The notes under the pieces are model-generated. The model was not told where the DNA came from. It saw only the letters and a program-made list of their open reading frames with translations, and searched no databases. A stretch of 64,000 nt of DNA, taken from NCBI RefSeq assembly GCF_004193775.1, contig NC_041005.1:15285865-15349864 (forward strand), read 5' to 3'. Position numbers and translations under genes: made by a program. Position 1 is the stretch's first letter; each line of letters begins with the position of its first letter. Positions 1 to 10,903 of the stretch are shown piece by piece. The DNA comes from Glycine soja (Eukaryota; Streptophyta; Magnoliopsida; Fabales; Fabaceae).

Positions 1-26
1 TGAGAACCATTGAAGAAGGATTAAAT

Positions 27-3000
27 ATGGTTGAAGAAGAAGAGAATGGCCAAGAACAAGAGTTAACGATCGAGGAACTCGAGACGAGGATGTGGAGAGA
101 CCGAATGCTGCTGAGGAAGCTTAAGGATGAGAGAAAGGAGAGAGAGCAAGGGAAAACGGTGGAGATGATGAAGAAGAAGGCCTTGACTCGTGCACAAGAC
201 ATTGTGCTGAAGAACATGCTGAAGATGATGGAGGTTTGTGATGTAAGGGGTTTTGTTTATGGCATCATACCTGAGAAGGGGAAGCCAGTGAGTGGAGCTT
301 CTGATAACCTTCCTGGTTGGTGGAAGGAAAGGGTCAAGTTTGATCGTAATGGTCCTGCTGCAATGCTGAGGTAAAAACTTTTTAGATATACACACATCTA
401 ATAAAATTTGTTGACTTTATAATATGACATGATGATAAAGTAAATTCTTATTAGATATTTGGGTAAATTTGGATTTGTTGAATTTTTTTTTCTTCCTGAT
501 TAACTTTCTAATTCCTATTATTGTTATAGGAGAATGTTAGTACTTAGTAATACATTTTTTTAATAAGTTCATTTTAATCATTTTTTATTATTAATTAAAA
601 TTTATTAAAAATTATAAGTTTATGAAAAAAACTCATTAAATAGAAATAGAATTCATAAATTTTTGTGATTTTTAATTAATTTTAAATAATAATAAAAGTG
701 TGTTAAATAGTGCATCTTTCTCTTATTACAATTAGATTCTTCTATTCACTGTTTGAAAGATTATTTGAGATAGTGTGAGAACTGTATACGTTGTTTTACA
801 TCAAGGCCCAATTTAAAGTAGTTACATGCATACAAATATAATAGGCAAAACACATTATTTATTTTGACAATCTATATTAAACTTTAATGGAAATCTTTAT
901 TACGCGAATGGAACTCTAATAACTACATCTAAGTTTTGTACAATAATTTAGCAATACAATTATATGTATTGAATTTTTATTTATTTATAATCTTTCCTTA
1001 CATGTTTTATGGATTTGGTGTGCTAGGTATGATGAAGAAAGTGGGTTAGATGACCTGCTTAATGAATTCAGTGGAGACCCAGCATCACCATACCGTTTGA
1101 GTGATCTCCCAGACACAACCCTAGGGTCACTCTTGTCGTGTCTGATGCAGCACTGTGATCCACCCCAGAGGAGGTACCCTTTGGACAAGGGTGTTGCCCC
1201 ACCCTGGTGGCCCACTGGACTTGAAATTTGGTGGCCTGAGCTGGGCTTTTCCGAGGACCCGGGCCCACCACCCTACAAGAAGCCCCATGACCTCAAGAAG
1301 GTGTGTAAGATTTTTTTTTTTTTTAATTTTATCAACAAATGTTAATAGTTAATTAGTTGTTGTTAATTTAGGTGTGAAAGATGTTTGTTTTTTTATTATT
1401 TTATAGATAAATGTTAATGGCTAGTTGTTGTTAGTTTAGGCATGGAAGTTAAGCGTGCTCACTGCAGTGATCAAGCACATCTCCCCTGACGTCACCAAGA
1501 TCAACAACATCGTGCGCCACTCGAGGACTCTTCAAGACAAGCTCACTGCTAAGGAGACTTCTGTTTGGAGTGCTGTGATGAAACGTGAAGAAACCCTTGC
1601 TAGAAGATTGCACCCTCATTTGTTCCCACCCCAACCAATTATTAGAAGGCCCAATGAGATTCATGGTGCTAGGTACTTTCTTGGTGGCCAAAGTAGTCAT
1701 AACCCACCGCCAACTCTCAATGTTGCTGCTCATAGTAATAATAATATGCTTCTAGCAAGTGGAAGTGCTAGAAATTTCCTTGGGGGGCAAAATAACCCAC
1801 CACCAGCATACAATGTTTCTAATGGTGGTGCTAGAAATTTCCTTGGGGGGCAGAATAGTCCAACACCACCAAGCAATGTTGGTAATGGTGATGGTAGAAG
1901 TTTCCTGGGGGAGCAAAATAATCCACCACCAATAACTACCAATGTTGTTAATGGTATTAGCGATAATAATAGTATGGTTGCAGTGAACAATGGCAATGTT
2001 GTGGCACTAGGTCATGGTGCTAATAAGAGAAAGGAAGTTCAAGGTATCACAATTCCTCATGACGCCTATTCCTGCCATAGCCCTCAGTGTCCTTATCATG
2101 AGAGCAGCTTTGGTTTCAGTGACAGGAATGTGAGGAACAATCATCAGCTGACATGCAGATACAATAATGGGAACAAAGACAACAACAACACTATACAAGT
2201 GGTTGGAGGTGGTGGAGCCTCAAGCTCTTCTCAGGTTGGAAGTGGAAACCCTAGTAATGTTAATGTGCCTCTTGGTCAATCTATGAACACTGCTGCAACA
2301 GTTGTGAATCCGAATCAGACTCAGAATCTTACTAATGGTCAACCTATGAACATTTCTGCACCAGTTATGACTCAAAATCAGTCTCTTACTATTGGTCACC
2401 CTAGGCACAATGCTGCACCAACTGTGAGTCAAAACCAGACTCTTACTGTTATCAGTGACAATTCTGGAGAAAAAGGGTCTGGTGGTTTGATGCACAACAT
2501 GAATGTTCTTCAGCAGAAGAATTCCACTAGTGGTGCTGGCAGCAGCAGTATGAGTGTTGTTGTTCCTCTAGGAAACCAAAACCTGCAGCAGGTGCAAAAT
2601 GTTCTTCAGCCTCAGGTGGTGGATAACGAAAATTTCTTTGGTGGTGGAAGGGTTTCTTTGGACAAGATTAATTTCTTTGGCAACAACAACAACAACATGA
2701 ATATTAATGTTCATCCTCTTCTAGAAGCAAGCCAAAATATGCAGCAGCTGCAAAATGCTCAGCCTCAGGTGGACAAGAATTTCTTTGGTGCAAGGGTTTC
2801 TGTGGACAAGAATAATAATCTCGTTGGCAACACCAACATCATGAACAATATTGTTCCTCCTCTAGGAAGCCAAAACATGCAGCAGGTGCAAAATGTTCAG
2901 CCCCAGGTTGATAAGAGTACTTTCGTTGGTGAAAGGGTTGATGGTGGTGCCAGTGGCTACAAGCTGAATAATGCTGAAGTGCACGGAGATTTTTCAACAT

Positions 3001-3113
3001 CAACATCAATGGATCCTTCTTCCTATGAATGGGATGCAAATAACTCCCAATCTGATTTTATGGACTCTCTGTTGGAAGCACCTAGCCAGGATTTATTTTG
3101 GCTATACAATTAA
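27..3113 (+). CDS. EIL: EIN3/EIL-type transcription factor, three coding exons
   Basis: Nuclear DNA-binding activator of ethylene (or, for some members, sulfur-response) genes. Exons 27-370, 1027-1300 and 1440-3113 join with GT/AG junctions (donors at 371 and 1301, acceptors ending 1026 and 1439), giving 763 residues. Seen: acidic N-terminus, then [79 protein letters not shown] and [17 protein letters not shown], the EIN3 DNA-binding domain in order, and a later C-x4-C-type block ([20 protein letters not shown]). The C-terminal half is Asn/Gln-rich with three sets of internal repeats. The Met at 27 is the first in the window, but the frame is open to the left edge, so the true start could lie upstream. 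Many EIN3/EIL1 genes have an unbroken coding exon; here two introns cut the DNA-binding domain. No lesion is visible; likely functional. Confidence 0.93.
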
Positions 3114-4493
3114 GAGAAAAAGGTACAATTCGTAAATTACCTCTTTTAACTTCTCACTCTTTTTATAAATAGACTCCTTTGTGGTTTTGGTTTTGGCCTT
3201 TTCAAGTTAAGCTTCCATTATGAGTGCTAAATAGTCCCTATGGCAAATTAACTTATTGCTTGAAATTTTAAACATGTGGCCAATTACTACAATTTTTGCT
3301 TCATATCTCGACATGTGTTGAAAATTATGAGTAATTAATTGGAATTGGAACTATTGATGGGGGATTATTTTGCCACATATTACAAATTAAAATGGGTTAT
3401 ATAGTTGCCAAAACTGAAACTACAAGAGTCTATTTGACAAAGAGTGGATGTTAAAACGGGTAATTTACCGTTGAAGGAAGCTGTTTGTCCTTTAGAGGTG
3501 TCTCATCTAGTAATGCATAGTATTGTGTGGGGGAACCTTTTGATTTCGAATAAAATTAGGGTACTTGTCCTTTTTTACGTATTAAGGATGAAGAATGATT
3601 GTTAGTGCATGTCTTGGAGTGGGGTCTTGCTTAGTGTCGAAACATGCTATGCTTGGTTATGCAAATAAAGTATTGTTCGTGTCTTAATTTATGTGTGTAT
3701 GTTCTTCTATCTTGCATTCATGCTATTTATCGTGGTGGCTATTTAATTACATTTTCGCCAATTTCACCAACCTCCAAGGGTGGGAGAAACTTATTTACAG
3801 GGATAATGCATAATTTTTTTTAATTATATGTATTCGTTGAGAGAATTAAATATGATTTGAAAATAACAAAGGAAGAATAGAAGGTTGCTTCCGTTATGAT
3901 ACCAGTTCTCGGGCGACATGCATGCTTTCTTTAAAGGTTTTTTTTATCCTGTGTAGAGGTATCATTAATCACCCAGTTCAACCAATTTTCAGAAGTTAAT
4001 TAATTATGTTTTCTGGAAGAAAAAAATTCTATCTCTCCCGTAATTATTTCACATAGGCCTGTTTATAATCTCTCTTTTCTTACTGCAAAAATTCACTCCT
4101 TATTATTTTTATTTGTTCTTTCTCCTTTATTTTAAATGTTAAAGGGCTATTATAACAAAAAAATTACATATAATATTTTAAACTTTAAATGGCAATTACA
4201 ACAAAAAGTTGTATAATATTGTTGATGTGTCAACCCATTCAAAGAAACCGCATGATAGTGTAAACATGTTGTTAAAAAATTATTTTTGACCAAAATAAAA
4301 TGGAGTCACGGTATTGTTTTTAAAGGCAGGCCATTAATCATTATAATAACCCGCTAACCTCTTGAACGTTTATTAAAAAATAAGAAGCAACAAAAAAAAT
4401 TAAAATAATAAGGAGTAGTATAATTTTCTTGTAAAAAGAGAAATTATAAACAGATAATTAAGGTAAGTATGTGAAATAAATAGGGGAGAGGAT
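3114..4493. other. 3' flank of the EIL gene; no further gene seen
   Basis: AT-rich DNA following the EIL stop codon. Possible polyadenylation signals (aataaa-type) occur near 3549 and 3663, consistent with a 3' UTR of roughly 450-560 bases. Beyond that nothing is recognised. Confidence 0.5.
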
Positions 4494-4720
4494 TAAGGGT
4501 GTCAATTTGTATCATAAACAGGAATTTCCGCGGGGATTGTCCTATTCGAGATCGCACAAATAGAGATTTTTCCCCCCACAAGGACGGGGATAAATATTTC
4601 CCCGCAGGCACGGTGGGGATGGAGATGAGGATTATTCCCCTCGTCCCGCGGGTCCCCAGTCCGAGGAAATTACAAAATTATCCTTATATTTTAAGAAACC
4701 TTAACAACTCAGTCTCCCTC
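4494..4720. repeat. GC-rich subterminal repeat remnant, possibly hAT-like
   Basis: After an 'agggtgtcaat' start there is an island rich in cggggat/atccccg motifs (cgcggggatt, gacggggata, ccccgcagg, cggtggggat, cctcgtcccgcggg) in otherwise AT-rich DNA. Such runs are characteristic of subterminal regions of plant non-autonomous hAT-type elements. Similar but weaker motifs (gtggggatgggg, gggtggggtaa) recur at 14964-15028, so the two could be ends of one old element later filled by the MULE at 5356. This is inference; no clean inverted termini were found. Confidence 0.3.
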
Positions 4721-5529
4721 AAAGCTCAAGCCCTCAAATAACTCATTCACTTCACTTCTCGCCCTAAACCACACCGCATCATTCACTTCTCCCCAGATCA
4801 CACTGTCGCCACCCAGTTTCGTCGCCACTTGCCACCTGTCACCTCGGAGTGTAAGCGTTGGCTACTCTATTTTTGCCAATGGATTTGTTTGCTACACATC
4901 GCCTTCATTGTTTTTTCCCATGGTTTTGCTTGATCATTTCAAAATTACATTTTACATTTGAAAGTTTTAATCTTCTATTTTCTCTGGCTAGTTGGTTGCT
5001 CGGATTTGAGTTTTAAATTCAAACCCAAAGTTTACTTTCATGTTTTGATTATCTGGGCATTCTTTATTACTTTGAAAGATCATTTTTTTTTGAATTAATG
5101 ATTGTGGATGATATTACAAGTTATGTGCATGGTCCATCATTGACAATATATAATTTGAGGCTCAATTGTTTCCCTGTTTATTTCTTCTTGTCTTTTTTTA
5201 CATAAATTGTTACTTGCAGCAGAATGATGAGTGTGGTACACTGGGAGCAAAATTTCATGTTTAGTTTCTCATTCTATTTTCTTAGCACTTATAATGGGTT
5301 TATTGGTTATTCAACAAATATTCATTGTAACAAGTAACTTAAAAGTTCTAATATAGGGTAAATAACCACTTTTGTCCCTAAATGTGTAATTCGCAGACAA
5401 ATGCATTCCTAAAAGATGAAAATACAAAATTTAGTCCTCAAAAGTATAAAAAGTGTGACAAATGTTAGACTAGAATTTTTAATTTGTGATGTTACAAACT
5501 ACAAAACAAAACGCAGGTCATTAACAAAA

Positions 5530-5601
5530 TGCGGAAAAACAAAAATCAAAATGTACCTCTAACCATTGTCATGAAAGATCTGTCTTGTTTTGGTTCTTCC
5601 A

Positions 5602-5641
<40 letters not shown>

Positions 5642-5852
5642 ATGGTGTATCAAACGAAATTAGAAGAGGTGAGCTCAAGGACCAAATACATGTGTTATAT
5701 ATAGGCATTCTACCATCAAGAATGCATTTAGTAGCCATTATCACTCATCAGTGGTCATTACCACCCATTAGTAGCCGTTCAATATTTGGCTTCTCAATTC
5801 CAAAATTGATGAAACATTTCATTTTCCAAAACATATAGACCAAATTATTACA
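5530..5852 (-). repeat. 3' LTR of the decayed copia element
   Basis: Shares 'acatgtgttatatata', 'accatcaagaatgcat', 'agtggtcattaccacccatt' and 'atttggcttctcaattcc' with 12874-13041. The inner boundary at 5852 is set by the adjacent polypurine tract. The outer boundary (tg at 5530) is tentative. Contains a (TC)n tract at 5605-5637. Confidence 0.65.
5605..5637. repeat. (TC)n microsatellite
   Basis: About 16 uninterrupted TC units within the copia 3' LTR. Confidence 0.97.
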
Positions 5853-6153
5853 TTCTCCCACTTGGTACAAACATTTTGACTCAATGACTAAAATATCTCA
5901 ATGTTCAATCTTCTTAAGAAATGAATATACGCATCATAGTGATAGTTTCTCTTATAACGAGTAATATCATCCATGTATTACAATATGCTCAATTTCTTAA
6001 GTAGTATACTCAGAGTGGTAATAAAACTTAATGAATAAACTCAATGTTTATTCTTGGTCCAAAACATAATTTTTCTCAAGTAACTCAATGTGCACCTGAA
6101 TATGAGAAAATGTCATAATATAAAAGCTTCAACTCTAACTTGTATGTATACAA

Positions 6154-6936
6154 TCATAAAGTGGAATCAAGTCTCATTCTTTCTACATGATCCCTGAATT
6201 TGAACGATGGCATGCCCTTAGTTAAAGGATCAGTGATCATTAACTCAATGCTTATATGCTCAATGACCACTTTCTTGTCTTTTACTCTTTCTCTGATGGC
6301 TAAGTACTTAATGTCAATATGCTTACTTTGACTTCCACTTTTGTTATTCTTAGCCATAAAGACAACAACTGAGTTATCACACAGAAAATTCTCAAAGGCC
6401 TTAAAATAGTATCAACTATCTTCATCCCAGAAATGAAACTCTTAAGCCATACACCATGTGATATAGCCTCAAAACAAGAGACAAACTCAACTTCCATGGT
6501 AGAAATAGCAGTCAAAGTCTGCTTTAACACTCCTCCATGAAATAGCTCCACCAGCCATCATGAAAATGTACCCAGATGTTGATTTGCAAGAGTCAACACA
6601 ACTAGCAAAGTCGGAATCTGAATAACCAATCACATCTAGATTATCTGTTTGTCTATACATAAGCATGCAATCTTTGGTCCCCTGAAGGTACCTCATCACT
6701 TTCTTAGCAGCTCTCCAATGGTCAATACCTAGATTACTCTGATATCTTCCTAACATTCCAACTGCAAAAGCAATGTCAGGCCTTGTGCACACTTGAACAT
6801 ACATGAGGCTTCCAACAACTGAAGCATAATGAATGTTTTTCATTTGTTCCTTTTTAAAGTCATTCTTTGGGCATTGGTTCAAATTAAACCTATCACCCTT
6901 TGCAATGGGAGCAACACTTGGTGAATAATCTTGCAT
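6154..6936 (-). pseudogene. copia RT C-terminus and RNase H remnant
   Basis: Translations on the minus strand give the end of RT (VGSLMYVQVCTRPDIAFAVG, then AAKKVMRYLQGTKD), the RNase H start (VIGYSDSDFASCVDSCKSTS) and its end (SKHIDIKYLAIRERV, ITDPLTKGMPS). These are standard copia RNase H landmarks in the right order. They lie in different frames, so frameshifts have broken the gene. The last in-frame stop is at about 6154, near the polypurine tract and 3' LTR. Confidence 0.85.
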
Positions 6937-7320
6937 AAGAAATCTCTCAAAATTTTGTTAATATAGGTTTCCTGTGATAGACCTAAAATACCTCGAGGTC
7001 TATCTCTATGAATCTTAATGTCGATGACATAAGATGCATCACCCATATCCTTCATGTCAAAATTCTTAGAGAGAAATTTTTTCACCTCATGTAATTAAAA
7101 TATCATTTACATATAAAACAAGAAAACATATTTTACTCTCACTAACCTTGTGGTATATGCATTGATCCATGGGATTTTCATCAAAACCAAATGAAGAAAT
7201 TATCCCATGAAACTTAAGGTACCACTGACGGGAGCCTTGTTTTAAACCATATATAGATTTATTAAGCTTGCAAACCAAATGCTCACCACTACTAGAGGAG
7301 AAGTCCTTAGGTTGTTTCAT
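6879..7320 (-). pseudogene. copia reverse transcriptase fragment with altered catalytic motif
   Basis: Two minus-strand pieces (7320-7087 and 7085-6879) read KLNKSIYGLKQGSRQWYLKF, LVLYVNDILIT and FDMKDMGDASYVIDIKIHRD, typical of copia RT. The active-site box normally YVDD reads YVND, losing one metal-binding aspartate. A frame change lies between the pieces. Inactive. Confidence 0.85.
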
Positions 7321-7476
7321 ATAAACCTCCTCCTCTTAATCACCATTAAGAAAGGTTGTTTTTACATCCATTTGTTGCAATTCAAGGTCAAAATGAGCAA
7401 CTAATGTCAAGATAATACGAAGAGAATCTTTCTTAGATACAAGAGAAAAAGTCTTTGTGTAGTTGATTCCTTCTTT

Positions 7477-8308
7477 TTAAGTAAATCCCTTAGCAACGAG
7501 TCTTGTCTTGTATATCTTAATGTTGCCTAATGAATCCCTTTTGGTCTTAAAGACCCATTTACAGCCAATGGCCTTTTCTCCATTAGGAAACTCTACAAGG
7601 TTCCAAACTCCATTACTCTGCATGGAATTCATCTCATCCTTCATGGCATCATACCATAAATTTGACTCTTTACAACTCATGGCTTGATCATAAGTTTCGG
7701 GATCATTTTCAGTTCCAATATTATAGTCAAATTCTTGCAAATATACAATATAATGACTAGGAATAACTGATTTTCTTACTCTAGTAAACCTCCTTAATGT
7801 TGCATCAACATTTTCTTGGGGATCATGTTGTTTAGCTGGTTGTTCATCATTGTTAGGAATTTGATGATCAACTTGATCTACTGGATTATCAGCAACAGAT
7901 TGTGGAATGCTAGTCATGTATTGTTCATCATCCCTTTGAACTTGAGGGGTATATATTACAACCAATTTTTCACTTGATGTGAAAGGTTGGGACTTTATAT
8001 AATAAATTTTAGAACCTAAGTACCTCAAATGATCACTCCAACTGATCAAGTCATTTTCAAGAAACTTGACATTTCTTGATTCCACAATCCTAGTAATATG
8101 ATATGGATAGTAAAACCTATAGCCTTTAGACCTTTCGGCATATCCAATGAAATACCCACTAATAGTCCTCGGGTCAAGTTTCTTCTCTTGTGGGTTATAT
8201 ATTCTCACATCAAACAGACAACTCCAAACGTGCATATGTTTCAAACTCGAGTTCCAACCTTTAAACAACTCAAAAGGTGTCTTTGGGACAGCCTTGATTG
8301 GAACACGA
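7477..8308 (-). pseudogene. copia integrase C-terminus and RT N-terminus
   Basis: Minus-strand reading starts at the Pack-MULE junction with ILNRVPIKAVPKTPFELFKG, continues through ISGYFIGYAERSKGYRFYYP (integrase C-terminal region) and an acidic linker, into WYDAMKDEMNSMQSNGVWNL, GCKWVFKTK and the start of RT (TRLVAKGFT), where a stop interrupts. The first coding bases resume exactly where the integrase stops at 10310 on the other side of the insertion. Confidence 0.85.
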
Positions 8309-8317
8309 TTTAATATA

Positions 8318-8790
8318 GAGTAAATAGGCATTTTAATCCCTATCTTTGTAGCCATTTTACACATTAATTCCTATCTTTTTTGAAATGTAAAAAATAGTCC
8401 TTATCTTTGCATAAGTTTTGCAAAATAATCATTCCGTTAAATTTTAAAGTAACACCATTAGTGAGGTGCATTGTTGGCAACTTTAGTGTCACATGGACTA
8501 TCCAACGTGGCACTAATTTTTCACTTCCCTTTGCCTATTCACTCTTTTTTTTCGCAAAGCTTTCTCCCTCTCTCTCTTACAATTATTCCTCTCTCAGACC
8601 CTAAATCCAACCCTTCTCTCTCTCTGCAACGCTCTGAATGGCCAACAACACCGAAGAACAACAACACAACTCAATTTGATCATCAATCATGGAGTGGAAG
8701 CAGATGCACCCACTCCACCAAATCGCGGAAACCCCCACCCACAAGCTTAAACAAAACAAGCACCTATTGTTTATCAGTCTTTGTCAATCG
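8318..8790. repeat. left terminal inverted repeat of the Pack-MULE
   Basis: Inverted match to 9848-10309. The outer 200 bases are transposon-like (gaaatgtaaaaaatagtcc, cacatggactatccaacgtg). The inner part contains CT-rich 5'-UTR-like sequence and an open stretch starting atggccaacaac near 8638, so the repeats themselves may include captured gene sequence. Confidence 0.9.
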
Positions 8791-8879
8791 TTCCTATAGC
8801 TGAATACAAAGTTCTGATATTCAGGACAGCAATTTACAATGTTGATCTAGCGAATTTAATGAATACATACTTGTTAACT

Positions 8880-9115
8880 TGATGGGATTACCAAGCACTT
8901 GTTGGAGCTGACAACAGAGTTGTGATGCTTCAGGGTCATTTACGCAAGTTTTAGATATAAGTCGCAACAATTTAAAGGTTTGGTCTTGGGACGAAGATGA
9001 ATGACATGGAACTGGAGGAACTAGAAAAGGATGATGGAGTAGCTGAGGAATTCTCCACCTTTCATCGCGATGCCATGCTAGACACCTTTTCATAAGATCC
9101 AGAAGCCATAGAGCG
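8880..9115 (-). pseudogene. captured fragment of an MPS1/TTK-like protein kinase gene
   Basis: The minus strand reads WLLDLMKRCLAWHRDERWRI, then PQLLHHPFLVPP. This matches the kinase subdomain X-XI signature (C-L-x-x-D/H-R-x-x-R-W) with the RW-RIPQLL-HPFL form I associate with plant MPS1-type dual-specificity kinases. Only the C-terminal lobe end and tail remain, about 80 residues; no glycine loop or HRD/DFG motif is present, so it has no kinase activity. The position inside MULE inverted repeats identifies it as transposon cargo. The exact parent gene is inferred from motif memory. Confidence 0.7.
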
Positions 9116-9847
9116 TAGTGATATAAGCATATATTTATATAAAGTAATTTTTTATTAAAAATTGTAGTCATATAAAAAGTTTATACTTTATAGATTCTAA
9201 TCATAGCTCTTGTGCAGGACACGACCAGTGTAACATATATTACAAAGTTACACAAGAGTACTTATTATATCTGATGCTATAAAAGGACAAATTTTAAGTG
9301 GAATACATAATTTAAAAGAATTAATATTTATTTCCAGAACATATGAAATATATAAATCAATTTTTTTTACGTAGTATGTATTTTTTTTTAAATGTTTAAA
9401 GTTTAAACTCGGTACTAAAAAAATTTCTTTATATAGCTCCTCAGTTTAGTTTCTTCCCACGATGCCATTCTAGTTGAAAATTGAAATTTTCGATTTTCGT
9501 AGAAACACTCAAAGTGAAACAAAGGGTTCTTCAGCTCCACCTTTCAACGATCATATTCTCTTCACTACGCTCCGATACAGAGATTCATATCTCAAATCAC
9601 CATTGTAGGAATTCTCCACCTTTCATTCAGATCTCGGTGAGTAACCTAAAGAAATGATAGCACATCGAGCCACAGTGACAAAGTGTGAAAGATATGCATT
9701 TCAATTATAGTATTTTCTACAACTAAACAAAGCTGAGGGAGAAAAGAGTTAAAAACATAGTAGCCAATAGTGCACTATAGCAGAGTAGCGGAGCAGTTTT
9801 CAAGACATCTAAAATGGTGCCTTTCACATGCAGTAGCAGCACTATCA

Positions 9848-10309
9848 CGATTGACAAAGACTGATAAACAATAGGTGCTTGTTTTGTTTAAGCTTGTGGG
9901 TGGGGGTTTCCGCGATTTGGTGGAGTGGGTGCATCTACTTCCACTCCATGATCGATGATCAAATTGAGTCGTGTTGTTGGCCATTCGAAGCGTTGCAGAG
10001 AAAGAGAGAAGGGTTGGATTCAGGGTCTGAGAGAGGAATAGTTGTAAGATAGAGAGGGATAAAGCTTTGCGAAAAAAAATAAAAGTGAATAGGCAGAGGA
10101 AAGTGAAGAATTAGTGCCACATTGGATAGTCCACGTGGCACTAAAATTGCCAACAATGCATCTCACTAACGGTGTTACTTTAAAATTTAACGGAATGACT
10201 ATTTTGTAAAACTTATGCAAATATAAGGACTATTTTTTACATTTCAAAAGGATAGGGATTAATATGCAAAATGTCTACAAAGACAGAGACTAAAATTCCT
10301 ATTTACTCG
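9848..10309. repeat. right terminal inverted repeat of the Pack-MULE
   Basis: Inverted match to 8318-8790, ending ...cctatttactcg. An extra terminal g at 10309 relative to the left repeat means the target duplication can be read as 9 bp, or 10 bp with one mismatch. Confidence 0.9.
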
Positions 10310-10329
10310 TTTAATATATGCACTGTCGT

Positions 10330-10866
10330 CTTTAATGCTTCAGCCCACAAGGATTTAGGAAGATTGGAGTTGCTAGGCATACTCCGTACCATGTCCAATA
10401 ATGTTCAATTCCTTCTTTTTGCCACACCATTCTGATTTGGTGAACCAGACATAGTGTACTAGGCAACAATCCCATGTTCTTGAAGAAACTTTGCAAAAGG
10501 ACTAGGTGCTTGTCCATTCTCAGTATATGTACCATAATATTCTCCACCTCTATCTAATCTCACTATTTTTATTTGCTTTCCACATTGGTTCTCAACTTCA
10601 TCCTTGAAGACTTTGAAGGCATCCAATGCTTTATTTTTGTTATGAAGCAAATAAACATTCATATATCGTGAATAATCATCTATAAAGGTGATAAAATATT
10701 TCTGACCATATGCATCCATATCTAGACAACAAATATCAAAATGAATTATTTCTAATACGCTTGAACTTCTGTTAGCATATTTCTTAGACATGTTGGTCTG
10801 CTTACCCTTAATGCAGTCCACACAAGTCTTAAAGTCAGAAAAGTCTAAAGTATTAAGTACCCTCAT
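10330..10866 (-). pseudogene. copia integrase core fragment
   Basis: Reads DFKTCVDCIKGKQTN (the CC half of the zinc-binding region), YFITFIDDYSRYMNVYLLHN and [15 protein letters not shown], covering the first two aspartates of the DDE core. Stops follow 'EHGIVA' and continue to the Pack-MULE junction at 10319. A one-base frame change separates it from the upstream pre-integrase segment. Confidence 0.87.
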
Positions 10867-10903
10867 CTTTCTTTAACCTTTTAATCCTCTCAATGGAGAT
10901 ATG

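Larger units (their letters stand above)
8318..10309. mobile_element. Pack-MULE inside the copia integrase
   Basis: Long terminal inverted repeats, 8318-8790 (473 bp) and 9848-10309 (462 bp), begin gagtaaatagg on both sides and match closely throughout. The target duplication is tttaatata, 9 bp, at 8309-8317 and 10310-10318, as expected for MULEs. The 1.06-kb interior encodes no transposase but holds a kinase gene fragment. With the element and one duplication left out, the integrase frame runs on across the junction, which confirms the boundaries. Confidence 0.9.

Noticed and set aside
1068..1271. Minus-strand ORFs opposite EIL exon 2
   Set aside because: Antisense shadows of the conserved EIN3 domain; no family resemblance of their own.
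5590..5838. ORFs across the (TC)n tract
   Set aside because: Created by the microsatellite (LSLSLS / EREREREF) within an LTR.
8821..9171. Kinase-like ORF as a functional gene
   Set aside because: Only the end of the C-lobe is present, with no ATP-binding or catalytic motifs, and it lies within Pack-MULE repeats.
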